A stretch of 64,000 nucleotides of DNA from JALOLV01 sp046295175 (GCA_046295175.1 JBKBNY010000002.1:248001-312000); one strand, 5' to 3'; counted from the stretch's first letter, positions 1 through 8,826 are shown. Numbers and translations are program-made. Notes: a model not told the origin generated them from the letters alone.

Positions 1-428
1 TTATCAAAATCACACCAGAGGAATCAAATAGTTTATTAGAAAAAATAGGGTCGGCCACGTTACGTGAAAAAACAGCACTTTATCAAATCCTTAAAAGACC
101 TGAGGTTTCGATAAATGACATTATCGCACTGAGTCAAGAGTTCAAAGAAAAAGTATCAAACTTTGATAATGAGATTATAGAGCAGGCAGAGATTCATACC
201 AAATACGATAGTTATATCGAAAAAGAATTACAGATGGTGGATAAGATGTCGAAACTCGAAAACTTGAATATTAATCCAGAATTTGATTATGACAAACTAA
301 CATCTATTTCGATTGAGGCTCGTCAAAAATTGAAGAAGATTAAGCCACAAACATTAGGTCAAGCATCAAGAATAAGTGGAGTTTCACCAGCTGATATTTC
401 AGTTTTAATGATTCATTTAGGAAGATAA
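1..428 (+). CDS. mnmG: tRNA uridine-5-carboxymethylaminomethyl modification enzyme MnmG (GidA), C-terminal part
   Basis: The reading frame is open from the first bases of the window and ends at 426-428, giving about 141 residues of a protein whose start lies outside. The sequence matches the helical C-terminal domain of MnmG. It contains the blocks YIEKELQMVDKM and LKKIKPQTLGQASRISGVSP and ends ISVLMIHLGR, a very typical MnmG tail. MnmG with MnmE builds the cmnm5 group on U34 of certain tRNAs in the cytoplasm, using FAD and a folate cofactor; the C-terminal domain shown here contacts MnmE and tRNA. A hairpin terminator follows. In many bacteria this gene, as gidA, sits beside oriC, which matters for the DnaA-box-rich gap at 2150-2637. 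Only the 5' truncation by the window edge is unusual. Confidence 0.95.
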   Translation, partial: IKITPEESNSLLEKIGSATLREKTALYQILKRPEVSINDIIALSQEFKEKVSNFDNEIIEQAEIHTKYDSYIEKELQMVDKMSKLENLNINPEFDYDKLTSISIEARQKLKKIKPQTLGQASRISGVSPADISVLMIHLGR

Positions 429-460
429 CTGAAGTTATTAACATTTTAACAATATTTAAA

Positions 461-490
461 CCCTCGACATTTCGCCGAGGGTTTTATTTT
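461..490 (+). terminator. Rho-independent terminator after mnmG
   Basis: CCCTCG at 461-466 pairs with CGAGGG at 476-481 around a 9-base loop, and a T-rich tract follows at 482-490. It lies 33 bases after the mnmG stop. Confidence 0.85.
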
Positions 491-538
491 TCGTTATAGA
501 TTTAAGACATTTGCACAAATAATCAACAAATCATTCGC

Positions 539-2149
539 ATGCGTTTAATTTCATTTTGTATTCTAATAGTTACTGTTTGTAGTTGTGCACAATACGTTCC
601 ACCAACTGGTGGAAAAAGAGATTCATTAGCTCCAAAGTTGGTAAATTCAATTCCACTCAGTAAAAAGACAAATTATAAAGAGAAAGAAATAGAACTGAAT
701 TTTGATGAATTAATTGACATCAGTAGTCTTAGACAAGAATTACTTATTGTTCCAGAACTCGATGGGACTTTTGATATAAAACAAAAAGGCGGAGATAACC
801 TCAGAATTACATTTGATAAACCTTTGCGTGAAAACACGACTTATACATTTAATTTTAGAAATGGAGTAAAAGATTTAAACGAACGAAATATCTCTAAAAA
901 CCTAAAGTTGGTTTTTAGTACAGGTGATAAAATAGATTCGCTCGGGATTTCAGGAAATATCAAGAACTTATTCACCGACCAACCAATACTGGATGCTTTA
1001 GTAGGAATTTATGAATTGAACGATACACTTAATTTTAGAAAAGTAAAACCAAATTACTTTATCAAAACTGATTCGGCTGGAAACTTCAAGTTTGAAAATA
1101 TAAAGTCTTCAAAGTATCGTCTATATTCATTTATTGACCGAAATAACAATTTAAAATACGATGAAAAAAGCGAGTTAGTGGCTTTTTCGAGGGATACAAT
1201 AAATTTGGTAAAAGATACATCGGGTATCAACTTACAGTTATACATGGCAAATACTGTAAAGCCAAAAGTTACACGGACTCTACCGAGAAGTGAAGATTTT
1301 ATTGTACTTTACGATAAAAACATCAAGGACTATGAAGTAAAGTTTGAGCAAAAAGAAGATAGCCTTGCTTATGATGTTACCGAAAGACAAATTAGATTTT
1401 TTAATACAACAACCAAGACTGATACAATCAAAGCAAATATTACTGTTAAAGATTCGGCAGGGGTGGCGTTTAGTCATCTCCAAAAAATAAAATTTAGAGA
1501 ACCTGACAAAAAGAAGAAAGATAAACCCGAACTATTCAACTATAAAATTAATATAAAAAATGGGGAAGATGTTGAGAAAGAGTATTCGATGTTGATAAAC
1601 TTTGACTATCCGATAATTAGTTATGATTTAGAAAAAATTAAAATATTGAGTGATACAATTCGCCAAGAGAAACTCACCGAAAATGATATTATTTGGAATA
1701 AATACAAAACCGAATTACGAATCAATAAAAAGACCTCGGCATCAAAACAAATAAAAACAAAAATTGAAAAAGGTGCATTTATCAATATTAAAAAAGACAG
1801 TAGTGCAACATCGACATTGTTAAATCCGATATTAGAAGAAGAAAACTACGGTTTGCTCGAAGGTAGGGTAGAGGGCGACTCAACTACCAAGATTATTCAG
1901 TTGGTTGATGAGAATTATAAAATCATAAAAGAACTAAAATCAAAAGACAAATTCCTATTCGTTCATGTGAAACCCGCACTATATATAATAAGGATAATTA
2001 GTGATAAAAACGAAAATGGACAATGGGATTATGGGGATATTGACAAAGGAATTTTGCCTGAACGTATCTATTTAACAAAGGAACCGATAAGGATAAAAGA
2101 GAATTTTGAGTTACGTGACCAGTTGATAAAATTGCCGAATTTGAAGTAA
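539..2149 (+). CDS. Ig-like domain lipoprotein (SbsA_Ig type)
   Basis: This is a 536-residue exported protein. The first 16 residues form a hydrophobic signal ending in a lipobox-like VCSC, so it is probably anchored to a membrane at Cys16. The next part, with PPTGGKRDSLAPKLV near residue 20, is typical of the Bacteroidota family with one SbsA_Ig domain (about residues 30-130, blocks IELNFDELID and TTYTFNFRNGVKD). A second beta-rich part around 145-215 (SGNIKN...YRLYSFIDRNNNLKYD) resembles carboxypeptidase-regulatory folds. A DKNENGQWDYGD segment near the end looks like a calcium-type loop. The family is common in this phylum; its exact role is unknown and probably structural or scaffolding in the envelope. 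It stands alone between the mnmG terminator and an AT-rich gap. Lipoprotein sorting is inferred from the lipobox only. Confidence 0.85.
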   Translation: MRLISFCILIVTVCSCAQYVPPTGGKRDSLAPKLVNSIPLSKKTNYKEKEIELNFDELIDISSLRQELLIVPELDGTFDIKQKGGDNLRITFDKPLRENTTYTFNFRNGVKDLNERNISKNLKLVFSTGDKIDSLGISGNIKNLFTDQPILDALVGIYELNDTLNFRKVKPNYFIKTDSAGNFKFENIKSSKYRLYSFIDRNNNLKYDEKSELVAFSRDTINLVKDTSGINLQLYMANTVKPKVTRTLPRSEDFIVLYDKNIKDYEVKFEQKEDSLAYDVTERQIRFFNTTTKTDTIKANITVKDSAGVAFSHLQKIKFREPDKKKKDKPELFNYKINIKNGEDVEKEYSMLINFDYPIISYDLEKIKILSDTIRQEKLTENDIIWNKYKTELRINKKTSASKQIKTKIEKGAFINIKKDSSATSTLLNPILEEENYGLLEGRVEGDSTTKIIQLVDENYKIIKELKSKDKFLFVHVKPALYIIRIISDKNENGQWDYGDIDKGILPERIYLTKEPIRIKENFELRDQLIKLPNLK

Positions 2150-2637
2150 AAATTAAAAGGTCAATTCAAAATAAAAAAAGTACAATAAAATTTGTGGACA
2201 AGCATGTGGAATTTGTATGGGTTTTGTGGAGTAGTTCGTTAGTATAGCTGTGGGAAACAAAATACCAAAAGTGCAAAAGGTTTTACACACGTTGAAAAGC
2301 CAGTAAAGTAGTGACTTTTGCTCAATCCACACCTGACTTATATACGTTGATATTGTTTGTGGAAACACTCATTACAAATACACATTAAATAAAATGATTG
2401 TAATGTAGAAATGTGGTCTAAGAATTGATAATCAAATATGTATGTGTTGAGAAGTGAGTAGAGTGTGTGGAAATACTATTAGTTATTTACAATTAAAAAG
2501 TATTCAATATCCACAAGTTTAATACTTTCTACATATCCACAGCACTAAAAACAGTTAACAATAAATATTTAATTAATTTAATTTTTTATTTTTATTAAAG
2601 TTTGAGTTGTTCATAGAGTTCGATAAATGGTCTATAT
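2150..2637. other. Candidate replication origin region: gene-free, DnaA-box-rich, AT-rich gap
   Basis: No gene is visible in these 488 bases. The gap holds many copies of the DnaA-box core TCCACA or its complement TGTGGA. The best are TGTGGACAA at 2193-2201, ATATCCACA at 2507-2515 and ATATCCACA at 2533-2541, each one mismatch from TTATCCACA. Weaker ones with two mismatches lie at 2225, 2249, 2323, 2358 and 2466. The two best tandem boxes are followed by 39 bases of pure A/T at 2561-2599, which looks like an unwinding element. The gap is two genes from mnmG, a frequent oriC neighbour. Perfect boxes occur within the following genes at 4683, 5381, 5642, 7382 and 7589. GC skew was not computed, so oriC is an inference. 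The gap may instead be an accessory DnaA-binding region. Confidence 0.45.
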
Positions 2638-4461
2638 ATGAAAAGGATTGCAATTTTTTTAATAATGGTTTTGGTGGGGTGTCGGAGTTTGGCACAAGTT
2701 AGGGTCGTGGCCGACAATCAAGATATTCAGCTTGCCAACGAATATTACAAACAAGGAGAGTTTGAAAAAGCAAAAGAGCTTTACCAAAAAATTGCAAAGA
2801 ACAGAGACCAAGTTTATTTGATTCATGGCAATTATATCAATTGCCTTTACAAGTTGAAGGATTGGGACGAGGCCGAAAAGTTTTTGAAAAGAGAACTTAA
2901 AGCCAACGAAACAAATATTTCGTACAAAGCAGAGTTTGCTCAGTTTTTGGAATTGACTGGTAAAATTGACGAAGCTCAAAAAGAATACAACAATATCATC
3001 GAAGTAGCAGCCAAGACAGATGGATTTGTTTATGCGATGCAAGATTTCTTTTATCGGAATGGTAAAAACGATTTGGTGATTCAATTGTTGAAAAGAGCGA
3101 GAGAACTCCAAAAAGATGAAAATAAGTTTTCGGTTTTCTTAGCAAGAGCCTATTTGATTGCGGGTCAAAAAGATTTAATGCTCGAAGAAATCCTCAAATA
3201 CGGAATCGTCGAAGGAAACGTAGATTATGTAAAAGCGACTATACAAGATAATTTCAAAGAAGAAAAAGAAATAGACATCCTCGAGAAAGCCCTTTACAGC
3301 AAGGTACAGAAGTTTCCGAACGAACAATACTACCCAGACCTGCTTATCTGGCACTTCATTCAACAGAAGGAGTTTTACAAGGCTTTTGTGCAATCACGGG
3401 CAATAGACCGCCGATATAAACTCGAAGGACAAAAAGTTTATGAGATTGCTTGGATGGCGTATCAGAATAAAGACTTTCGTAATGCAGGCATGATGTACGA
3501 ATACGTCATGAAAGAATATCCAATGGGTCAGTTTTATCCATACGCAAGAAGGTTGTTGATTCAGTGCCGTGAAGAAATCATAAAAACTACTTATCCTGTT
3601 AATAAATCTGACATTCGTGGATTAATTGGGGAATACCAAAAAATGTTTTTAGAAATTGGGCAGAACCCAAAAACAATGGAAGCGATGCGTAATGCCGCAC
3701 AGCTCTATGCTTTTTATTTGAATGAGAGAGACACCGCGGTGGTTGTTTTAGAAACAGCAATCCAGATTGCAGGAAACGATAACGAATTCAAAGATAAATG
3801 TAAGCTCGATATGGGTGATATTTATGTTTTGAAGAATGAACCGTGGGAAGCAACATTGCTTTATTCACAAGTCGAAAAATCACAGAAAGAAGAATTGCTC
3901 GGACAAGACGCAAAACTTCGTAATGCCAAGTTGCATTATTACAGTGGCGAATTCGATTTATCAAAAGAGATTCTTGATATTTTGAAAAAAGCTACAACAC
4001 GCGAGATTGCAAACGATGCAATGAAACTTAGCCTTCTGATTCAAGATAACACAGGACTCGACTCGACCGAACTTGCCATGAAGGAGTACGCTCAAATAGA
4101 TTTATTATTATTCCAAAATAAAAATTTTGAAGCAATTACCGCTCTCGAAAGTCTTTTTGAAAAGTATAAATCACATAGCCTGGCCGATGACATTTTGTGG
4201 TTAAGAGCAAATACGTATCTCAAAGTAAACGAACCTCAAAAGGCGATTGATGATTTAGAAAATCTCCGAAAAAATTATCAGTACGATATTTTAGCCGATG
4301 ATGCCCTCTTTTCGATGGCGAAAGTCTATGAAGAAAAACTCGACCAAAGGGCAAAGGCGATGGAGCTATACAGAGAAATCCTCCAGAAGTTTCCGGGAAG
4401 TATCTATGGGGCCGAAGCCAGAAAAAGATTCAGAATTTTACGTGGAGATACAATAAATTGA
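2638..4461 (+). CDS. Secreted tetratricopeptide-repeat protein
   Basis: This is a 607-residue protein with an N-terminal signal peptide of about 19 residues ending SLAQ. A possible lipobox LVGC lies within it, so cleavage by either signal peptidase is possible. The rest is helical repeats. Examples are ANEYYKQGEFEKAKELYQKI near residue 32, AGMMYEYVMKEYPMGQFYPYAR around 280 and a C-terminal pair with AMELYREILQKFPGS at about 580. The spacing and the A/Y/P pattern are those of TPR and outer-membrane-assembly-type repeats. Such proteins act as periplasmic scaffolds; no enzymatic motif is visible. The gene begins directly after the DnaA-box-rich gap and ends at its own terminator, so it is probably a single transcription unit. 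Specific function is unknown. Confidence 0.85.
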   Translation: MKRIAIFLIMVLVGCRSLAQVRVVADNQDIQLANEYYKQGEFEKAKELYQKIAKNRDQVYLIHGNYINCLYKLKDWDEAEKFLKRELKANETNISYKAEFAQFLELTGKIDEAQKEYNNIIEVAAKTDGFVYAMQDFFYRNGKNDLVIQLLKRARELQKDENKFSVFLARAYLIAGQKDLMLEEILKYGIVEGNVDYVKATIQDNFKEEKEIDILEKALYSKVQKFPNEQYYPDLLIWHFIQQKEFYKAFVQSRAIDRRYKLEGQKVYEIAWMAYQNKDFRNAGMMYEYVMKEYPMGQFYPYARRLLIQCREEIIKTTYPVNKSDIRGLIGEYQKMFLEIGQNPKTMEAMRNAAQLYAFYLNERDTAVVVLETAIQIAGNDNEFKDKCKLDMGDIYVLKNEPWEATLLYSQVEKSQKEELLGQDAKLRNAKLHYYSGEFDLSKEILDILKKATTREIANDAMKLSLLIQDNTGLDSTELAMKEYAQIDLLLFQNKNFEAITALESLFEKYKSHSLADDILWLRANTYLKVNEPQKAIDDLENLRKNYQYDILADDALFSMAKVYEEKLDQRAKAMELYREILQKFPGSIYGAEARKRFRILRGDTIN

Positions 4462-4484
4462 GTTTTTCCACATTAATATTGTTG

Positions 4485-4519
4485 AAAAGCCTTGTTTGTT
4501 TCGGCGAACAAGGCTTTTT
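4485..4519 (+). terminator. Rho-independent terminator after the TPR gene
   Basis: A 12-bp stem, AAAAGCCTTGTT at 4485-4496 with AACAAGGCTTTT at 4507-4518, encloses a 10-base loop and ends in a T run. Confidence 0.85.
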
Positions 4520-4646
4520 AGTTAATGAGATGTTAAGTTTTTTTACAATTATACTTAGTCAAAATATATAGACGTTATACCTCTACAAAATACAATTAGC
4601 AAGAATTTTGCTTTCTATTCAGTTCAAACATCTCAAAACGAACCTC

Positions 4647-5906
4647 ATGAAGAATATCAAGTTATTCACACTATCCACAGTGTTATCCACATTTGTATTT
4701 TCTACAAATGCCCAGAATAACAAACCGTATTATGCATGTAATTATTACGGAAAACAAGTAAACGAAAAAGCTATTTGTAATATGATGGGTTTTTCGTCGA
4801 GAAAAGAAGCCGATAAAGCCGTAGAAGAAATAGTCCGTAGAAGTGGATTAAAAAAGAACTTCTATGTGATGGAATGCCCCAACACCGATAATTGCTTTGC
4901 CGCCGTCCAAAATGGAAACCGTCTGATAGTATATGATGGAGCATTTATGCGTAGAGTAAATAATATGACCCAAACCAAAGACTGGGGAGCATTGAGTATT
5001 TTAGCACATGAGATTGGGCATCATCTTCAAGGGCATACGATTATAGAAGGTGGAAGCGACCCTGCAAAAGAAATCGAAGCAGATGAATTTTCGGGATTTG
5101 TAATGTACCAAATGGGAGCAAGCCTAAAAGAAGCTCAAGCTGCCATTCAGAAATTAACAACCGATTATGATGGAGGTACTCATCCACCAAGAGGAAAAAG
5201 ATTGGCAGCAATCGAAAAAGGTTATAGAAATGCAATGGAGTTGTACCCTAACATAAACAAGAATGCAAATGATTTGCCGGCAAAAACAACACCAGAAGAA
5301 AAAGTAGAAACTCCAAAAACAGAACCAAGACCACAGCAACAACCACCGAGACAAACAAAACCAAACGAAGTAGAGGTAGTTGTGGATAAAGTAGAAAGAC
5401 CTGTTGAAAACCGTCGTCCACCAGAAGTTGGCTCGCCAGATTCTCCAATGAACAATAACCCCGAAGTACCAAAAGTTGACCCAAATTCTGGGGATAATGG
5501 CAACGGAAATGTGAAAAAAACGGGATGTGTGGATGGAGATTGTATGAATGGTGCAGGAACGGCCATTAATTCTAAAACCGACGAAAAATATGTAGGAGAA
5601 TGGCGAAATGGAAAACGGGAAGGCTGGGGAACAGAATTTAATGTGGATAACTCGAAAAAGTATGAGGGTAATTTCAAAAATAATAGATACAACGGAAACG
5701 GAACTTTGTTTTTCAAAAATGGAGAGAGGTACGTTGGTAAATTTAAAGATGGAATAATGCACGGAGAAGGGTACTATGCATATAAAAATGGCGATAAGCT
5801 AATGGCAACTTGGGTAAATGGAAAAAAACAAGGTAAAGCCAAAATCATTTACCGAAGTGGTAATGAAGGTACAAAGTTTTTCAAAGACGATGTAGAGTTA
5901 AGATAG
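4647..5906 (+). CDS. Secreted M48-like zinc metallopeptidase with C-terminal MORN repeats
   Basis: I choose the ATG at 4647, not the upstream in-frame one at 4608, because it begins a clean signal peptide (MKNIKLFTLSTVLSTFVF, cleaved near NAQ). The product has 419 residues. Residues 121-126 are HEIGHH, a zinc-binding HExxH helix. EIEADEF follows, with E144 as the likely third ligand and an AD pair as in M48-type gluzincins. A proline-, glutamine- and lysine-rich linker spans roughly 205-300. Three MORN-type repeats follow from about 313 (YVGEWRNGKREGWG, YEGNFKNNRYNGNG, YVGKFKDGIMHGEG). The enzyme should work outside the cytoplasm; substrate unknown. The joining of a peptidase to MORN repeats is unusual. 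The start of the gene encodes three DnaA-box-like sites. Confidence 0.82.
   Translation: MKNIKLFTLSTVLSTFVFSTNAQNNKPYYACNYYGKQVNEKAICNMMGFSSRKEADKAVEEIVRRSGLKKNFYVMECPNTDNCFAAVQNGNRLIVYDGAFMRRVNNMTQTKDWGALSILAHEIGHHLQGHTIIEGGSDPAKEIEADEFSGFVMYQMGASLKEAQAAIQKLTTDYDGGTHPPRGKRLAAIEKGYRNAMELYPNINKNANDLPAKTTPEEKVETPKTEPRPQQQPPRQTKPNEVEVVVDKVERPVENRRPPEVGSPDSPMNNNPEVPKVDPNSGDNGNGNVKKTGCVDGDCMNGAGTAINSKTDEKYVGEWRNGKREGWGTEFNVDNSKKYEGNFKNNRYNGNGTLFFKNGERYVGKFKDGIMHGEGYYAYKNGDKLMATWVNGKKQGKAKIIYRSGNEGTKFFKDDVELR
4662..4691 (+). promoter_or_regulatory. Three consecutive DnaA-box-like 9-mers
   Basis: TTATTCACA at 4662-4670, CTATCCACA at 4671-4679 and the perfect TTATCCACA at 4683-4691 lie nearly end to end in the same orientation, within the signal-peptide codons of the peptidase gene. 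Their coding context may constrain them, but three boxes in 30 bases is striking, and further perfect boxes follow in this and the radical SAM gene. Confidence 0.45.
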
Positions 5907-5934
5907 TAATTGATTAAAGATTGAGAATATAAAG

Positions 5935-5958
5935 AAAGGGGCGTTTTGCCCCTTTTTT
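5935..5958 (+). terminator. Rho-independent terminator after the peptidase gene
   Basis: AAAGGGGC at 5935-5942 pairs with GCCCCTTT at 5948-5955 around a 5-base loop, followed by a T run. Confidence 0.88.
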
Positions 5959-6023
5959 GTTGTAAACCAGTCAAAATCAAAAAATAATCGTGTTCATCTA
6001 TAAAAATCAGAGAAATCAGAGAT

Positions 6024-6031
6024 TATCTTTG
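6024..6031 (+). promoter_or_regulatory. Candidate -7 promoter element for accD
   Basis: TATCTTTG fits the Bacteroidota -7 consensus TAnnTTTG and lies 26 bases before the accD start codon. I see no good TTTG at the expected upstream spacing, so only the -7 half is supported. Confidence 0.4.
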
Positions 6032-6057
6032 CCGTCTAAACAATACTTTGACACTCT

Positions 6058-6906
6058 ATGTCTTGGTTTAAAAGAACAGATAAAGGGATTCAGACACCAA
6101 CCGAAATGAAGCGTGAAGCTCCAGATGGTTTGTGGTATCAGTGCCCTAATTGTAAAAAAGTTATGCACACGAGAGAGCATAAATTGAACTCGTTTACGTG
6201 CATTCATTGTAATTACCACGAAAAGATTGGCTCTGAAGCGTATTTTCAGATTTTATTTGATAATGGCGATTATAACGAATTAGATGCCAATATGCGTTCG
6301 GGTGACCCTCTCAAATTTGTCGATACAAAGGCATACCCAGACCGAATCCGCTCGACAGAGAAAAAGACTGGTTTGAAAGATGCAGTAAGAACAGCACATG
6401 GAAAAATTGATGGTTTAGACCTTGTTGTATCTTGTATGGATTTTGGATTCATTGGAGGTTCGATGGGTTCGGTAGTAGGAGAGAAGATTGCAAGAGGAAT
6501 CGACTTTGCATTAAAAAATAAAATGCCATTCTTGATGATTTCACGTTCGGGTGGAGCAAGGATGATGGAGGCGGGTTTCTCGCTTATGCAGATGGCAAAA
6601 ACTTCTGCGAGGTTGGCTCAATTGGCTGAGGCAAAACTTCCATATATTTCACTGTTAACAGACCCAACAACGGGTGGAGTTACTGCTTCGTACGCAATGC
6701 TCGGAGATTTTAATATTTCGGAACCAGAAGCTCTGATTGGATTTGCAGGCCCAAGAGTTATCAAGGAAACAATCGGTAAAGATTTGCCAAAAGGATTCCA
6801 GACTGCGGAGTTTGTACTCGACCATGGATTCTTGGATTTCATCGTTGATAGAAAAGATTTGAAAGATAAGTTAGCAAGTTTGCTAAGAATGTTGATGAAT
6901 CAGTAA
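6058..6906 (+). CDS. accD: Acetyl-CoA carboxylase carboxyltransferase subunit beta
   Basis: AccD is the beta half of the carboxyltransferase that moves the carboxyl group from biotin to acetyl-CoA, making malonyl-CoA for fatty-acid synthesis in the cytoplasm. The 282-residue product has the family length. Its N-terminal zinc ribbon has four cysteines (C29, C32, C48, C51). The crotonase-like core includes the blocks ISRSGGARMMEAG and LTDPTTGGVTASYAMLGD and the IGFAGPRVIKETI segment typical of AccD. The start MSWFKRT is the usual one for this phylum. accA is not in the window. A radical SAM gene follows 17 bases later and is probably cotranscribed. Confidence 0.97.
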   Translation: MSWFKRTDKGIQTPTEMKREAPDGLWYQCPNCKKVMHTREHKLNSFTCIHCNYHEKIGSEAYFQILFDNGDYNELDANMRSGDPLKFVDTKAYPDRIRSTEKKTGLKDAVRTAHGKIDGLDLVVSCMDFGFIGGSMGSVVGEKIARGIDFALKNKMPFLMISRSGGARMMEAGFSLMQMAKTSARLAQLAEAKLPYISLLTDPTTGGVTASYAMLGDFNISEPEALIGFAGPRVIKETIGKDLPKGFQTAEFVLDHGFLDFIVDRKDLKDKLASLLRMLMNQ

Positions 6907-6923
6907 AATGGTTTGGAAGATGT

Positions 6924-7901
6924 ATGAGATTGGTAAAACATCCTGTATTGTGTAACTACTACGTTACGTATCGCTGTAATGCTACTTGCAGTTTCTGTGA
7001 TATTTGGGAAAAACCATCGCCATACATTACAATCCAAAATTTCAGAGAGAATCTAAGAGATTTAAAAAGGCTCGGCGTCAAGGTGATAGATTTCACAGGC
7101 GGCGAGCCTTTATTGCATCGAGAATTAGACGTATTACTCGAAGAATCAAAAAAAGCAGGATTCATCACAACTGTTACTACAAATTGCCTTTTGTATCCGA
7201 AAAATGCCGAAAGGCTAAAAGGTAAAATTGATATGTTGCACTTTTCGTTGGATTCGCCAAATGAAGAAGAACATAACCAATCGAGAGGTGTAAAATGTTT
7301 CGATAAAGTTTTAGAATCAATACAGATAGCGAAGAGTTTGGGCGAAAGACCAGATATATTATTCACAGTTTTTGAACACAATGTGGATAAGATAAATCAG
7401 GTGTGGAATAACATAACCAAGCCAAATGATTTAGTATTGATATTGAATCCGGTATTTGAGTATAATAGTGTAGAGACCGGTAATAATTTATCTGATTCTA
7501 CCCTTGAACAACTACTTTGGTGGGGAAAACAGAAAAATGTTTATCTAAATAATGGATTCGTAGAATTAAGAAAAAATGGTGGAAACCATGTGGATAATCC
7601 CGTCTGTAAAGCTGCATCAACTACAATCGTAATATCGCCCGAGAACAAATTGATTCTTCCGTGTTATCATTTGGGCAAAAAAGAATTTCGGATTGAAGGT
7701 AATTTATTCGAGTTATATAAATCAGAAGAAGTACAGAAAATAGTAGCACTCGAAGGGATACTCCCAGAATGTGAAGGTTGTGTGATTAATTGCTATATGC
7801 AGCCGTCATTTGCGGTTGAGATGAATAAATATTTTTGGAAAGCACTTCCAAGCACCTTAAAGTACAATTACATAAAAGGTACTTGGAAGCAATTATTATA
7901 A
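6924..7901 (+). CDS. Radical SAM protein with SPASM-like C-terminal cysteines
   Basis: The 325-residue protein has the radical SAM motif CNATCSFC (C18, C22, C25), which binds the [4Fe-4S] cluster that cleaves S-adenosylmethionine. The glycine-rich strand VIDFTGGEPLLHREL follows. The C-terminal part carries further cysteines (CKAAS, LPCYHLG, ECEGCVINCYMQPS), a pattern of SPASM or twitch domains that hold auxiliary iron-sulfur clusters. Such enzymes modify peptides or small molecules; the substrate cannot be read here, and no small precursor-peptide gene is visible nearby. It lies 17 bases after accD on the same strand. Two perfect TGTGGATAA DnaA boxes lie in its coding sequence at 7382 and 7589. 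Confidence 0.85.
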   Translation: MRLVKHPVLCNYYVTYRCNATCSFCDIWEKPSPYITIQNFRENLRDLKRLGVKVIDFTGGEPLLHRELDVLLEESKKAGFITTVTTNCLLYPKNAERLKGKIDMLHFSLDSPNEEEHNQSRGVKCFDKVLESIQIAKSLGERPDILFTVFEHNVDKINQVWNNITKPNDLVLILNPVFEYNSVETGNNLSDSTLEQLLWWGKQKNVYLNNGFVELRKNGGNHVDNPVCKAASTTIVISPENKLILPCYHLGKKEFRIEGNLFELYKSEEVQKIVALEGILPECEGCVINCYMQPSFAVEMNKYFWKALPSTLKYNYIKGTWKQLL

Positions 7902-7902
7902 C

Positions 7903-8823
7903 CTAAATATTTGGCTTCTTGACGGCTTTCGATTTATCAATTACAGTTTTGAATCTCGAAATAGCCGAAATACTAAAAAATCCTAAAGGCTTTTTAGTAG
8001 ATTTTTCGTCTCGGTTAACCACATTGCTCGGAATATTTACAGAAGGAACTGCAAAAAGCCCCTGATTTGTTGACTCTTGACGAACTAAATTCATAAAAAA
8101 GTAGGTCTCTTGAGTAATCGAATACAAATCGACTTGTAAAGTATCTTTTTCTTGCAATAAAGCTAAAGTATCAGGATTAACCGAACGACGGATAGGTAAA
8201 ATGAAAATAATTCCATCAGACTTCGAGCCTGGACTAAATGCACCATCATAAGCGAGTGTAATGTTGTTTGCTTTTTTGTATTTTCCGTTACGGGCAGTTT
8301 TTACTTGATAACAATCTCCTTCTCCTTGAAAATCGCGGGCAAAAAATTCGGCAGTAAATCCGTATTGAGAACCATTCTGAGGGCGAATCGCAAGGGTGTC
8401 AACAAAATAATTCAAAGAATCAATTTTAGGAACTCTCTTTAATTCAGAAAGCGAGACGTATTCTTGTCCGTCATAGTTAATGTAAAGTACATATCTTTTA
8501 CCAATTTTATTGAGTGCTTTTTGGCGTGCATTGGGTTTCCAGACATAAACACCATTTTTTTGCAAGTCAACAAATTGATGGGCAACACTGTCTTCATCAA
8601 AAACAATGACATTTGCACCTAAAGCTGGAATAGGTTTTGAATTATCGAAATATGGTTGAGAGAGCGTCAGAGTAATCTTTTGTTCTTCTTCAAGATTATT
8701 GATAAAAGCATCTACAACCAACTGCGAAACCCCTTCGCGAATATCTTTTTCGATAACGTCCTGGCAACTGTAGAAAAATCCACTAACAAAAAGTATTAAA
8801 AGTATTAAATATTTATTTTTCAT
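7903..8823 (-). CDS. DUF4249 family lipoprotein, partner of the TonB-dependent receptor
   Basis: I place the start at 8823 because MKNKYLILLILFVSGFFYSC is a complete lipoprotein signal with its lipid-attachment Cys20; an in-frame ATG 15 codons upstream adds nothing recognisable. The 306-residue product has the DUF4249 opening (SQLVVDAFINNLEE) and beta-rich body. Genes of this family in Bacteroidota usually sit next to a TonB-dependent receptor with a carboxypeptidase-regulatory N-terminus, as here, and are thought to be its surface or periplasmic partner. A 113-bp tandem repeat separates it from the receptor gene upstream, which may affect coexpression. It ends one base from the convergent radical SAM gene. 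Confidence 0.85.
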   Translation of the reverse strand: MKNKYLILLILFVSGFFYSCQDVIEKDIREGVSQLVVDAFINNLEEEQKITLTLSQPYFDNSKPIPALGANVIVFDEDSVAHQFVDLQKNGVYVWKPNARQKALNKIGKRYVLYINYDGQEYVSLSELKRVPKIDSLNYFVDTLAIRPQNGSQYGFTAEFFARDFQGEGDCYQVKTARNGKYKKANNITLAYDGAFSPGSKSDGIIFILPIRRSVNPDTLALLQEKDTLQVDLYSITQETYFFMNLVRQESTNQGLFAVPSVNIPSNVVNRDEKSTKKPLGFFSISAISRFKTVIDKSKAVKKPNI

Positions 8824-8826
8824 TTT

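Noticed and set aside
2150..2637. A 71-codon minus-strand frame in the candidate origin gap
   Set aside because: It has no motif or signal, and the region is better explained by repeated TGTGGA/TCCACA words and A/T runs.
5154..5762. Long antisense frames opposite the peptidase gene
   Set aside because: They are the mirror of the P/Q/K-rich linker and MORN repeats and give hydrophobic low-complexity sequence, not a protein family.
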